In this document: one piece after another, positions 6,859-14,700 of the stretch | Layout: each line of letters starts with the position of its first letter | Position numbering within the stretch: the first letter of the stretch is position 1 | Source: CAZVEV01 sp964625865 | Lineage (GTDB): Bacteria > Planctomycetota > Phycisphaerae > SM23-33 | NCBI GenBank assembly: GCA_964625865.1 | Contig: CAZVEV010000142.1 | Span: 1 to 14,829 of the forward strand | Direction: 5' to 3' | DNA: 14,829 nucleotides | Program-made: the position numbers and the translations under genes | Notes under the pieces: model-generated | The model's input: only the letters and a program-made list of their open reading frames with translations | Databases searched by the model: none | Told to the model about the DNA's origin: nothing

Positions 6859-7974
6859 CTACGGCTTGCGGCGCGGCTTCTTGCGCCTAAGCAGGCCTTT
6901 CACCTTTTTCCAGAGCTTGGGGATCTTGACGGCCATCTTGGACGCCCTAAGGTCGGCCGGCAGGCGAATCGGCTGGCCCGTCGGGACCGCCGCGCCGCAG
7001 ACGGTGCACAGGCCGTCCTCGCCGGGAGGGTACTGGCAGCGACAATTCACGCAGGTCGGCTGGTGCTGCAAGAGGTAATCGATGTACTGCTCGGCGACCT
7101 GCACGGTCATACGGGCGCCGGCCACGCCGTTGAGTCGCTCGATGAACTCGCGCTGATTGCCGCTCAGCGGAATCGTCTGCTTGCGGTACTCGATCATGTC
7201 GGCCGCATCGCCACGCGTCGTGCCCGGCGGGGTGAAGACGCCCAACTCCGTCAGGTACTCGACCTGCCTGCGGGTCGGCTCTTCCAGGCGCCAGGCATTG
7301 GCGACGTCCTCATCGGTCAGCCGCCGATCATGGACCAGTTGGGCGATGGTCTCCTCGGCCTCCTGCCGCGTCAGATCGTTGGACGCGTAGACGCCGGCCT
7401 TCTGGATGAGCAGTCGCTGGCGCTTGGGTGCTCGAGAGGTCCGAGATGGCGGCACGCTTGGTTCGGAGGACCCCGTCGTCTCAACGGTCCGGGCCGGCTC
7501 GGCGGTCTGAGCCGTCTCGAACGTCTCGGTGGGCTCGGCGGGCCCGGGAACCTGCACAGGCTCGGCGGGCCCGGCCGATCGGGCCGGCGCATCGCGGTCG
7601 AGTGTGGGGGGCACGCCAAGACGTACGCCAAGCTCCTGTCTGGCCCGGACCCGATCGCTGAGCACCGGTCCGTTGGAGAACTGTGTCACCAGCGTCTGCC
7701 CCTCGGGGGTGGCCAGCAGTCTCACGGTGTTCCTGGCGATCTCCTCGGCGGTGTCCCAGTCGGGGCCGGTCACGTGGATGTCCTTGCGGCTGACGGACAG
7801 GGTATAGTCGTTGATGCTGAAGACGTACGTCACCCCGGCGGGTATCTGCTGCGACACAGCACAGCCGGGCACGACGCACAATGCGCCGCATTCCGGACAA
7901 ACCTCTACCCTGCCCTTTCGTGAGTCGGGCGAATGCAACTCCTCGCCGCATTCCGGACAGTTGAAATCTATCAT
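6859..7974 (-). CDS. Double zinc-ribbon protein, unknown function
   Basis: Predicted 371-residue protein that I do not recognise. An N-terminal zinc ribbon (C6, C9, C26, C29) opens the protein and a second ribbon (C308, C311, C323, C326) lies near the end. Between them, residues about 45-125 look like a small mixed alpha/beta domain. Residues about 129-182 are a Pro/Ala/Glu/Thr-rich linker containing a 16-bp direct repeat (at 7532 and 7559, 27 nt apart, GPAEP twice). Residues about 188-302 contain three related helical units of the form 'Q..YL..LG...T..EA..I' (near 190-213, 236-262, 272-301). The tail (346-371) is strongly basic (KKVKGLLRRKKPRRKP), suggesting contact with nucleic acid or acidic lipid heads. 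No signal peptide. The ribosome binding site is weak, but a good promoter lies about 50 nt upstream. It precedes transketolase with no evident functional link. Confidence 0.75.
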   Translation of the reverse strand: MIDFNCPECGEELHSPDSRKGRVEVCPECGALCVVPGCAVSQQIPAGVTYVFSINDYTLSVSRKDIHVTGPDWDTAEEIARNTVRLLATPEGQTLVTQFSNGPVLSDRVRARQELGVRLGVPPTLDRDAPARSAGPAEPVQVPGPAEPTETFETAQTAEPARTVETTGSSEPSVPPSRTSRAPKRQRLLIQKAGVYASNDLTRQEAEETIAQLVHDRRLTDEDVANAWRLEEPTRRQVEYLTELGVFTPPGTTRGDAADMIEYRKQTIPLSGNQREFIERLNGVAGARMTVQVAEQYIDYLLQHQPTCVNCRCQYPPGEDGLCTVCGAAVPTGQPIRLPADLRASKMAVKIPKLWKKVKGLLRRKKPRRKP

Positions 7975-8022
7975 TGCTACGGCATACCCGTGGGCCTTGA
8001 ACGAGACGTCTTAGCCCAGCGC

Positions 8023-8051
8023 ATTATCCGTAGTTTCGGTGGTCTGGTCAA
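8023..8051 (-). promoter_or_regulatory. Promoter of the zinc-ribbon gene
   Basis: On the minus strand, TTGACC (8051-8046, 5 of 6) and GATAAT (8028-8023, 5 of 6) have a 17-nt spacer. The predicted start near 8016 gives a leader of about 42 nt to the ATG at 7974. Confidence 0.65.
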
Positions 8052-8137
8052 GCCGTAAGCTGGGGACATGTCCCTGCGGGTGCGGTCGGCTGAGCATGGC
8101 AGTGGCGATATCGACACGCAACCGCCTGACCGTCTGT

Positions 8138-8231
8138 CACAGAGACGCAGAGAAAACCGAGAGACTCAGAGAAGACATACCACGAAGGGGTCTTGGGTCT
8201 GTATTCTCTCAAGTTCTCCGTGCCTCTGTGT
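8138..8231. repeat. Imperfect inverted repeat of 'cacagagacgcagag' type
   Basis: The left arm (8138-8156) and right arm (8213-8231) are imperfect inverted copies about 19 nt long, built on the motif cacagag-R-c-R-c-R-gag, with weaker purine-rich pairing inside. The composition (AG-rich on one strand, CT-rich on the other) differs from the GC-rich surroundings. Short dispersed sequences of this look occur in several GC-rich bacterial genomes and give spurious ORFs rich in 'LCVLCVS'-like residues; one such short frame (SSPCLCVNKG) is seen here. The rest of the 7975-8332 spacer holds the promoter at 8023-8051 and a hairpin at 8291-8331, and no gene. Confidence 0.6.
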
Positions 8232-8290
8232 CAACAAGGGGCGGGCGATTCGGCGCACGGATGTCATTGTGCCACTGAAAACCGACCGCA

Positions 8291-8331
8291 CCCTCCCTTG
8301 CCGTCGACACCGTCATGCCGGCAGGGGGGGG
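8291..8331 (-). terminator. Possible terminator of the stress-protein gene
   Basis: Arms 8319-8331 and 8291-8303 pair at 11 of 13 positions around a 15-nt loop, starting immediately after the stop codon of the universal stress protein gene on the minus strand. The T-run (tttt, 8276-8279 region) comes only about 12 nt after the stem, so it is at best a weak intrinsic terminator. Confidence 0.4.
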
Positions 8332-8332
8332 C

Positions 8333-8827
8333 TCAGGCGGTGGTCTCGGTGGTTGCCGCCTCGCCGCGCGATGAGTACGCGCCGGCCCGGCTGGGCACGA
8401 TCGTGATCGGCCAGGCGCCGTGCTTTATCACGTACTCGCAGACGCTGCCCATCAGGAGATGGTGCAGTGCGCCGTGTCCGTGGGACCCCAGGACGATCAT
8501 CACGGGCCCTATCCGCTCGGCCTCTTCGATAATCTTCGGCCCCGGCGTGCCGTGGACGAGCATGGACGTGACGTCCAGCCCCTCTTCGCGGCAGGCCGTC
8601 TCGTACCCCTGGAGGTGCTGGTGATCGTGGCGCAGTCCCGCGGCCACCTCGACCCGGGGATGCGAGATGCCCATCTCGGCCTCGAAGGTCGTCACGCCGA
8701 ACGATGGCGTGGCGATGTGGACAAGGTACAGCTTCGCATCGAACGCCTTGGCCAGTCGCGTGGCTTCGGCGACCACCTTGTCGGTGACGTCTGAGAAATC
8801 GATGGGTGCCAGAACGCTTTCTTTCAT
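8333..8827 (-). CDS. Universal stress protein (UspA family)
   Basis: Predicted 164-residue cytoplasmic protein of the UspA fold. The start ATG at 8827 has a textbook Shine-Dalgarno (AAGGAG, with ATG 6-7 nt after it). The N-terminal strand with Asp10 (VLAPIDFS) and the nucleotide-binding signature G-x2-G-x9-G-S (G114, G117, G127, S128, in GSHGHGALHHLLMGS) are present, so it should be an ATP-binding member. Length is normal for a single domain (140-160) plus a short Ala/Thr-rich tail (about 147-164). It has its own spacer on both sides and is divergent from the GH2 gene. Family members respond to starvation and other stress; nothing in the sequence identifies a partner. Confidence 0.93.
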   Translation of the reverse strand: MKESVLAPIDFSDVTDKVVAEATRLAKAFDAKLYLVHIATPSFGVTTFEAEMGISHPRVEVAAGLRHDHQHLQGYETACREEGLDVTSMLVHGTPGPKIIEEAERIGPVMIVLGSHGHGALHHLLMGSVCEYVIKHGAWPITIVPSRAGAYSSRGEAATTETTA

Positions 8828-9165
8828 TATACATCTCCTTACTGCTTATCCTTGCACTGGATGAGCGCCGGCCGCGCGAAACACCCCCGAAACAAGAATG
8901 GGATCTCCGGGCCGCCGGGATCGCTCGTCACTTGCGTCCACACTCTATTATACGCGCGCCACGGACCCGCCGGCGAGGATGACCGTCCCCCGGGTGTGCG
9001 ACCTTTCTTTCCGGCGGGCGCCAAGCCCGGACAAGACAGGAAACAACGGCGACGGGCCCTGCTGGACTGGACCTTTCTCGCCGAGGCGGGGCGTGGTATT
9101 CTTGACGCCCCCCCCGAACCGACCGCCGGCGACGGGGCCTGACAGGAACTGAGACTGGACATACG
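8828..9165. other. Divergent spacer, stress protein / GH2 operon
   Basis: This 338-nt spacer separates the minus-strand stress-protein gene from the plus-strand glycosidase gene. It has a perfect TATAAT on the minus strand at 8952-8947, about 120 nt upstream of the stress-protein start, but I find no matching -35 (the region upstream is very GC-rich). For the GH2 operon the best I can offer is TATTCT at 9097-9102 with a poor -35, so its promoter is unassigned and may need an activator or another sigma factor. I see no convincing small gene or RNA here. Confidence 0.4.
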
Positions 9166-12159
9166 ATGATGATCAAGACACGTCTGATGTGTGCAATCGC
9201 AGGAGTTGCCATGATCGTAGCAAACGCACGGGCCGACCTGGGCCTGCGAAGCAGGACGAGTTTCGACTTCGACTGGCGCTTCCGGCGCGGCGAGGCGGCG
9301 AGGGCACAGCAGGTCGGCTTCGACGATACCGCATGGCGCAAACTCAACGTGCCGCATGACTGGAGCATCGAGGGCCCGTTCGTCCAGTCCAACGCCACCT
9401 CACAGCGCGGCGGCTTCGCGCCGTGTGGCGTTGCGTGGTATCGCAAGACGTTCGAGTTTCGCAAGGCATGGACCGGCAGGAAGGTCTTCATCGAGTTCGA
9501 CGGGATCTTCTGCAACGGCCAGGTCTGGATCAACGGACATTCTCTCGGCAGCAGGCCCATCGGATACGTCGGATACCAGTACGACCTGACCGAGCACCTG
9601 AAACCGGGCAAGAACGTGCTGGCCGTCAAGTGCGACACGACGCTGCAGCCCAACTCGCGGTGGTACACGGGGGCGGGCATCTACCGTCACGTCTGGCTGA
9701 CCGTGACCGATCCGGTGCACGTGGGACACTGGGGCACGTTCGTCACGACGCCGAAGATCGCCGCCGACGCCGCGACCGTCGCCGTCAGAACAACCGTTGC
9801 CAACGCCCGCGCCGAGGCCGCGAAGATCGTCCTCGTCTCCATCGTGATCGATGCCGATGATGCCGACGGAAAGAACCTGGCCACCGCCGAAGCAACCGTC
9901 GACTTGCCCGCCGGCGGACGAAAGGACGTCGAGCAGACGCTGTCGGTACCCAAGCCGAAGCTCTGGTCCCCCTCATCGCCGAACCTGTACCTGCTCCGGA
10001 CCCTCGTCACGACGGTGGACGGGCGCGGCGTGGACGACTACGAGACGACGTTCGGCATCCGCACGATCCGCTTCGACGTCGACAAGGGCTTCTTCCTCAA
10101 CGGCAAGCCGCTGAAGTTCAAGGGCGTCTGCAACCACCACGACGCCGGACCGGTCGGGGCCGCCGTGCCCGACAAGCTGCTCGAGGCCCGCCTCAAGCAA
10201 CTCAAGGCGATGGGCTGCAACGCCGTGCGCACGGCACACAACCCGTTCGCCCCCGAGTTCTACGCCATGTGCGACCGGCTCGGCCTGATGGTCATGGACG
10301 AGGCCTTTGACGGCTGGCGGGTCAACAAGGCGCCCAAGGACTACGGGCTGTACTTCGACAAATGGTGGCAGCGCGACCTGGTGGACTTCATCCGCCGCGA
10401 CCGCAACCACCCGTGCATCATGCTCTGGAGCATTGGCAACGAGGTGCGGGGCAAGACGGACGAACTGACGCGGAAGATCCAGGACGTGGTGCACCGGACG
10501 GATCCCACACGCGCGGTAACGTGCGGGCGCGGTGAGCACGGCGTGGTCGACATCCAGGGCTACAACGGCGACGGTGGCAAGCCGGGGACGCTCGAGCGCC
10601 TGGCCAAGACCCGCACCAAACCGATCATCCTCACCGAAGTGCCTCACACCTTCCAGACGCGCGGGTTCTATCGCACGCGAACGTGGTGGCGGGACCCGAA
10701 GACCAAGAGGCACCCGCGGAACCCCGTGGCGGACCTGACCGACAAAGAGGTCTTCACCGGCGACAACGTCAAGACGTCCGGCCACAGGATCACCTACAAC
10801 TCGTCCTACGACAACAGCGGCGTGCGGATCTGTGCCCGCCTCTCGTGGCAGCGAACGCGGGATTTCCCGTTCGTCGCCGGCGAGTTCCGCTGGACGGGGT
10901 TCGACTATTTAGGTGAATCGTTCGGCTGGCCGCTGAAGAGCGCGAACTTCGGCATCATCGATCTGGTGGGGTTCCCCAAAGACCACTACTACTTCTACCA
11001 GAGCCAGTGGACCCGCGAGCCGATGGTCCACCTCCTGCCCCACTGGACGCATCCGGGCAAGGAGGGGGTGAAGATTCCCGTCTGGGCGTACACGAACTGC
11101 GACGACGTTGAACTGTTCCTCAACGGCACGTCGCTCGGGCGGCAGGCCGTGGGGGACAAGATGCATCTGTCCTGGCTCGTGCCCTATGCGCCAGGCACGC
11201 TCAAGGCGGTGGGACGGCGAGGAGACGAGATCGTCGCGAGCAAGACGGTCGTCACCGCGGGCGCTCCGGCGGGACTGAAACTGACCTGCGACAACGCGGA
11301 GATCGCGCCGGACGCGCGGGACATCGCGCAGGTCGCGGTGGCTGTTGTGGACACCGACGGTCACTTCGCGCCGCTCGCGTCCAGCCGCGTGGCGTTTCAC
11401 GTCAACGGTCCGGCCAGACTGATCGGTGTGGGCAACGGCGACCCCGCCGACCTGGAGAACTACACGAACACTCACCGACGGGCGTTCTACGGTCTGTGCA
11501 AGGCGCTCGTCCAGTCGACGCAGGCCAAGGGCCCCGCGGAGTTGGTGGCCGGGGCGATCTTGGGCGAAGAGTACTTCCAGGACACCGGCGTGGTTGCGAT
11601 TGACGTCAAGTCCGTCGCCCTGCGAGGGCGTCCCGACAACGGGGCGATCACGATTACCTATACGACCGACGGCTCGGCGCCCACGGATGCGTCGACGCCC
11701 TACAAGGCGCCGATCAGCCTGAAGGCGACCACGACCGTCAAGGCCAACATCTTCCAGAGCGGCAAGAGCGTCATGGTCCTGGGCGCGACGTTCACGAAGG
11801 GCCGCCGGCCGGTCGTGGCCGACCACTCGCCGCCCCGCGGTCCCCAAACGCCTTTCTCCAAGCGCCCCAAGGCGAACGTGCTGGTCGGCGCGTGGAACGA
11901 ACTGACCCCCAAGCGCTCCTTCATCTTCACCGCGGACGGGGTCGTCAAGAAGGTCGAGAAGGGCAAGCAGCGACCCGTCGCGAGGTGGTGGTACGAGTTC
12001 CCTGCCGACCCGCTGGAGAACCCCAAGAACACCGGGCGCGGTGAGATGACCTGGGGCAACAGCGGCCACGTTACCAAGCTCCGCCTCAAGACGATCGACG
12101 GGCGGGAGCTGATCATCGGCAGCGGCGCCAAGACGCGCCGCTTTGTCAAGGCACGATAG
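9166..12159 (+). CDS. Secreted GH2 glycosidase (beta-galactosidase-like)
   Basis: Predicted 997-residue exo-glycosidase with a signal peptide (hydrophobic 7-19, cleavage near ANARA|DL, 23). Domains: GH2 sugar-binding jelly roll (about 27-180), Ig-like sandwich (about 185-297), TIM barrel (about 298-620). The acid/base Glu426 lies in LWSIGNE and the probable nucleophile Glu491 in IILTE. GEFRWTGFDYLGE (572-584) is the usual end-of-barrel motif. About 635-700 looks like the DUF4982-type module and 702-800 an Ig-like domain. Residues about 812-875 (TYTTDGSAPT) match the chitobiase/hexosaminidase C-terminal type. The final 100 residues (about 903-997) are a separate domain I cannot name. The N-terminal ribosome binding site is poor, whereas AGGAG at 9201-9205 precedes an in-frame ATG at 9211; starting there would lose the signal peptide, so I keep 9166. 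Likely releases a terminal beta-linked sugar (galactose or relative) from a sulfated glycan, together with the next gene. Confidence 0.92.
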   Translation: MMIKTRLMCAIAGVAMIVANARADLGLRSRTSFDFDWRFRRGEAARAQQVGFDDTAWRKLNVPHDWSIEGPFVQSNATSQRGGFAPCGVAWYRKTFEFRKAWTGRKVFIEFDGIFCNGQVWINGHSLGSRPIGYVGYQYDLTEHLKPGKNVLAVKCDTTLQPNSRWYTGAGIYRHVWLTVTDPVHVGHWGTFVTTPKIAADAATVAVRTTVANARAEAAKIVLVSIVIDADDADGKNLATAEATVDLPAGGRKDVEQTLSVPKPKLWSPSSPNLYLLRTLVTTVDGRGVDDYETTFGIRTIRFDVDKGFFLNGKPLKFKGVCNHHDAGPVGAAVPDKLLEARLKQLKAMGCNAVRTAHNPFAPEFYAMCDRLGLMVMDEAFDGWRVNKAPKDYGLYFDKWWQRDLVDFIRRDRNHPCIMLWSIGNEVRGKTDELTRKIQDVVHRTDPTRAVTCGRGEHGVVDIQGYNGDGGKPGTLERLAKTRTKPIILTEVPHTFQTRGFYRTRTWWRDPKTKRHPRNPVADLTDKEVFTGDNVKTSGHRITYNSSYDNSGVRICARLSWQRTRDFPFVAGEFRWTGFDYLGESFGWPLKSANFGIIDLVGFPKDHYYFYQSQWTREPMVHLLPHWTHPGKEGVKIPVWAYTNCDDVELFLNGTSLGRQAVGDKMHLSWLVPYAPGTLKAVGRRGDEIVASKTVVTAGAPAGLKLTCDNAEIAPDARDIAQVAVAVVDTDGHFAPLASSRVAFHVNGPARLIGVGNGDPADLENYTNTHRRAFYGLCKALVQSTQAKGPAELVAGAILGEEYFQDTGVVAIDVKSVALRGRPDNGAITITYTTDGSAPTDASTPYKAPISLKATTTVKANIFQSGKSVMVLGATFTKGRRPVVADHSPPRGPQTPFSKRPKANVLVGAWNELTPKRSFIFTADGVVKKVEKGKQRPVARWWYEFPADPLENPKNTGRGEMTWGNSGHVTKLRLKTIDGRELIIGSGAKTRRFVKAR

Positions 12160-12173
12160 ATCAGGAGAACGCT

Positions 12174-13595
12174 GTGACCGAGCGAATGAGCAGGCGAGAG
12201 GCGCTGACGTGTATCGGCGCCGCAGGCGCCACGGCTTGGCTGGCCCGGCCGGCCCGGGCGGCCGAGAAGACCCCCGCAGCCAAGCCGAACATCGTGATCA
12301 TCCTCGCCGACGATCTGGGGTGGGGCGACGTGGGCTACCACGGCAGCGAGATCAAGACGCCCCACATCGACCGCATCGCCTCCCGCGGCGTGCAACTGGA
12401 CCGGTTTTACGTCTGTCCCATCTGCTCGCCTACGCGTGCGGGGCTGATGACGGGGCGCTGGCCACTGCGGATGGGGCTGATGCGGGCGGTGATTCCGCCG
12501 TGGCGGAAGTACGGGCTGGACCCGGCCGAGGAGTTCATGCCCGAGATGCTCGCCCGCGCCGGTTACGCGCGGCGGGGGTGCTTTGGCAAGTGGCACCTCG
12601 GCCATTGCCACAAACGCTACCACCCGCTCAGCCAGGGCTTCACGCACTTCTACGGCTGCTACAACGGGGCCATCGACTACTTCACGCACCAGCGCGAGGG
12701 GGAGTTGGACTGGCACCGCCAGCACGCCCCGGCCCGCGAGAGCGGCTACGTGACGACCCTGCTGGCTGCCGAGGCCGCGAAGTTCATCGCCGAAAGCCCC
12801 GCCGGTCAGCCTTACTTTGCCTACCTGCCGTTCACCGCGCCGCACACGCCGCTGCAGGCGCCGAAGGCGTATCTCGACAGATACGCCCACCTGAAGGGCA
12901 AGCGACAGGCCTATGCGGCCATGGTTGCGTGCATGGACGACGGGATCGGCAAGGTCCTGGCGGCCATCGATGCTCGGGGTGACGCGGACAACACCCTCGT
13001 CTGGTTCATCAGCGACAACGGCGGCGGGTCCGGCGCCGACAACGCGCCGCTACGTGGGGGCAAGCAGACGTTGTTCGAGGGCGGCATCCGCGTGCCGTCA
13101 GCTGTCCGCTGGCCGGCGGGGGGGCTCAAAGGCGGCCGGAAGGTCTCCGGCGTGATGGGCTATATTGATGTTTGGCCTACGCTTGCGCGGATCGCGGGGG
13201 CGGGCGCGGGGCGCGGCAAGCCGCTCGACGGCATGGACGTGTACGACGTAATGACCGGTCAGGTCGCCCCGCCGAAACGCAAGTGGTACTCGTACTGGGC
13301 CCAGGGCAGCGACGAGCAGGAGCGGCTGGCCGTCCACAGCGGGCAGTGGAAGCTCGTGCGCGAGGGCACGCCGATTCTCCGCAAGGGCAAGGCCAAGGCG
13401 AAGGTCCACCTGTTCAAGATCGACACCGACCCCAACGAGAAGCGTGACTTGGCAGACGAGCATCCGCGCGTGGTCACGTCGCTCCTGGCGGACCTGAGGG
13501 CCTTCCGCGCCCTGCGGGCGGCCAAGGGCCTGCCCCCCTACGGACAGGGCAAGCGGGCCTTCAAGGCCCCGCCCGACTGGACCATGCCCGGGTGA
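12174..13595 (+). CDS. Tat-exported formylglycine sulfatase
   Basis: Predicted 473-residue type I sulfatase that hydrolyses sulfate esters, most likely on a carbohydrate. GTG at 12174 follows AGGAG (12163-12167) at good spacing; ATG at 12186 (MSRREAL) is an alternative and keeps all motifs. The N-terminus carries a twin-arginine-like signal (SRREAL, then a hydrophobic stretch to ARPARAA at about 30). The metal site is ADDLGWGD (Asp46, Asp47). The maturation motif CSPTR has Cys84, to be converted to formylglycine, followed by LMTGR. Further catalytic residues are GKWHLGH (Lys139, His141), APHTP (His224), SDNGG (Asp281, Asn282) and GGKQTLFEGG (Lys297). Full length for the family. It follows the GH2 gene by 14 nt, so the two are co-transcribed. 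No sulfatase-maturing enzyme is encoded in the window. The exact sulfated substrate is unknown. Confidence 0.95.
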   Translation: MTERMSRREALTCIGAAGATAWLARPARAAEKTPAAKPNIVIILADDLGWGDVGYHGSEIKTPHIDRIASRGVQLDRFYVCPICSPTRAGLMTGRWPLRMGLMRAVIPPWRKYGLDPAEEFMPEMLARAGYARRGCFGKWHLGHCHKRYHPLSQGFTHFYGCYNGAIDYFTHQREGELDWHRQHAPARESGYVTTLLAAEAAKFIAESPAGQPYFAYLPFTAPHTPLQAPKAYLDRYAHLKGKRQAYAAMVACMDDGIGKVLAAIDARGDADNTLVWFISDNGGGSGADNAPLRGGKQTLFEGGIRVPSAVRWPAGGLKGGRKVSGVMGYIDVWPTLARIAGAGAGRGKPLDGMDVYDVMTGQVAPPKRKWYSYWAQGSDEQERLAVHSGQWKLVREGTPILRKGKAKAKVHLFKIDTDPNEKRDLADEHPRVVTSLLADLRAFRALRAAKGLPPYGQGKRAFKAPPDWTMPG

Positions 13596-13624
13596 CGCCG
13601 GGCGACCGGTAGGGCGTGTTTTTT
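13586..13624 (+). terminator. Weak terminator-like hairpin after sulfatase
   Basis: gcccgg (13586-13591) and ccgggc (13598-13603) form a short stem overlapping the sulfatase stop codon. A T6 run (13619-13624) follows, but 15 nt after the stem, too far for a classic intrinsic terminator. It may partly separate the operon from the next gene. Confidence 0.25.
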
Positions 13625-13636
13625 CCCGCAGGGCAC

Positions 13637-13664
13637 TTGCAATCGTCCCGGCGCGGACGATAAT
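13637..13664 (+). promoter_or_regulatory. Promoter of the isomerase gene
   Basis: TTGCAA (13637-13642, 4 of 6) and GATAAT (13659-13664, 5 of 6) have a 16-nt spacer. The AT-rich patch around the -10 stands out in this GC-rich region. The start near 13671 gives a leader of about 67 nt to the ATG at 13738, so the isomerase can be expressed apart from the glycosidase-sulfatase pair. Confidence 0.55.
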
Positions 13665-13737
13665 TATTTGCTCGCCGTCCGAGGCGGATGGCACGACGCC
13701 ATTGTCCGAATCGACCTTTAGCACAAGGGAGCACACT

Positions 13738-14700
13738 ATGAAACTCGGTGTAATGTCGGCCTGTTTTGGCGGAATGGAACTGAAGGACGCACTGGCCTAC
13801 TGCAAGAAGGTGGGTCTGGACGCGATCGAACTGCCCGCCGGCGCCTATCCGGGCGACCCGTGGGACCTCGGCACGATCCTTGACGATCCGGGCCGGCTCG
13901 CGGACCTCAAGAAGATGGTCGACGACAACGGGCTGGTCGTCCAGGGCATCGCGGTGCATGGCAATCCGGTGCATCCGGACGAGGCGATCGCCGCCGAGCA
14001 CGCCGCCGCCCAGCGCAACGGCGTTCGGCTGGCTGCTGAGTTCGAGACGGTCGTCATCAACTTCTCCGGTTGCCCCGGCGGGGCCGCCGGCGACAAGACG
14101 CCGAACTTCGTGACCTGCCCCTGGCCCGATGAGTTCGCCGCCGCCGCCGACTACCAGTGGAATGAGGTCATCATCCCGTTCTGGACCGCCGAAAACGCCT
14201 TCGCCGCCGAAAACGGCGTCAAGGTCGCCTTCGAGGCCCATCCGGGCATGGTCGTCCACACCCCCGAAGACATCACCCGCCTCCGCGCCGCCGCCGGCGA
14301 CTCCCTGGGCGCCAATATCGACCCGAGCCACTGGTTCTGGCAGGGCATCGACCCGGTCGAGGCCACGCGGTACCTCGGCGAGGCCGGCTGCATCTACCAC
14401 GTCCACGCCAAGGACTGCGGCATCGACCCGCGCGCCGCAGCGATGACCGGCGTCCTGGACATCAAGAGCTACGGCGAGGTCAAGACCCGCGGCTGGGTCT
14501 TCCGCACCGTCGGTTACGGACACGGCGACGAGTTCTGGAAGCCCTTCATCTCGATGCTCCGCCTGTACGACTACGACGGCGTGATCAGCATCGAGCACGA
14601 AGACTCCCTGATGTCCATGGGCGAAGGCTTCGAGAAGGCCGTTGCCTACCTCAAGCCGATCATCCTGACCCAGCCGGTCGGCGAGGCCTGGTGGTTCTAA
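13738..14700 (+). CDS. Sugar phosphate isomerase/epimerase-like protein
   Basis: Predicted 320-residue TIM-barrel protein of the xylose-isomerase-like / AP-endonuclease-2 superfamily. The ATG at 13738 follows AAGGGAG (13725-13731). A longer frame from 13702 lacks a ribosome site and adds non-family residues. No signal peptide, so cytoplasmic. Metal-ligand candidates on successive barrel strands are Glu166 (FEAHPG), Asp195 (NIDPSHWFW), His221/His223 (YHVHAKD) and Glu286 (ISIEHED). Other typical features are LGVMSACF at the start, the HGNP motif (74-77) and GYGHGDEFWKP (259-269). Length is normal. Relatives interconvert or dehydrate sugars and inositols, and many are found beside sulfatases and glycosidases in planctomycetes. 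It may process the sugar released by the upstream operon, but the substrate is not readable. It does not show family features allowing a named gene. Confidence 0.9.
   Translation: MKLGVMSACFGGMELKDALAYCKKVGLDAIELPAGAYPGDPWDLGTILDDPGRLADLKKMVDDNGLVVQGIAVHGNPVHPDEAIAAEHAAAQRNGVRLAAEFETVVINFSGCPGGAAGDKTPNFVTCPWPDEFAAAADYQWNEVIIPFWTAENAFAAENGVKVAFEAHPGMVVHTPEDITRLRAAAGDSLGANIDPSHWFWQGIDPVEATRYLGEAGCIYHVHAKDCGIDPRAAAMTGVLDIKSYGEVKTRGWVFRTVGYGHGDEFWKPFISMLRLYDYDGVISIEHEDSLMSMGEGFEKAVAYLKPIILTQPVGEAWWF

Noticed and set aside
4768..7923. 1051-codon open frame on the plus strand
   Set aside because: It lies opposite transketolase and the zinc-ribbon gene, whose motifs are unambiguous. Its composition (Arg, Gly, Val, His-rich) is that of an antisense shadow in GC-rich DNA.
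8039..8624. Small plus-strand frames in the 8039-8624 region
   Set aside because: They arise from the inverted repeat and the antisense of the stress-protein gene, with no ribosome site or family similarity.
8827..8832. TATAAT overlapping the stress-protein start codon
   Set aside because: It has no -35 at legal spacing and sits between the Shine-Dalgarno and the ATG, so it is part of the translation start rather than a promoter.
10909..12890. Minus-strand frames of 386 and 396 codons opposite the GH2 and sulfatase genes
   Set aside because: They are antisense to genes with complete catalytic motifs, and their composition is typical of shadow frames.
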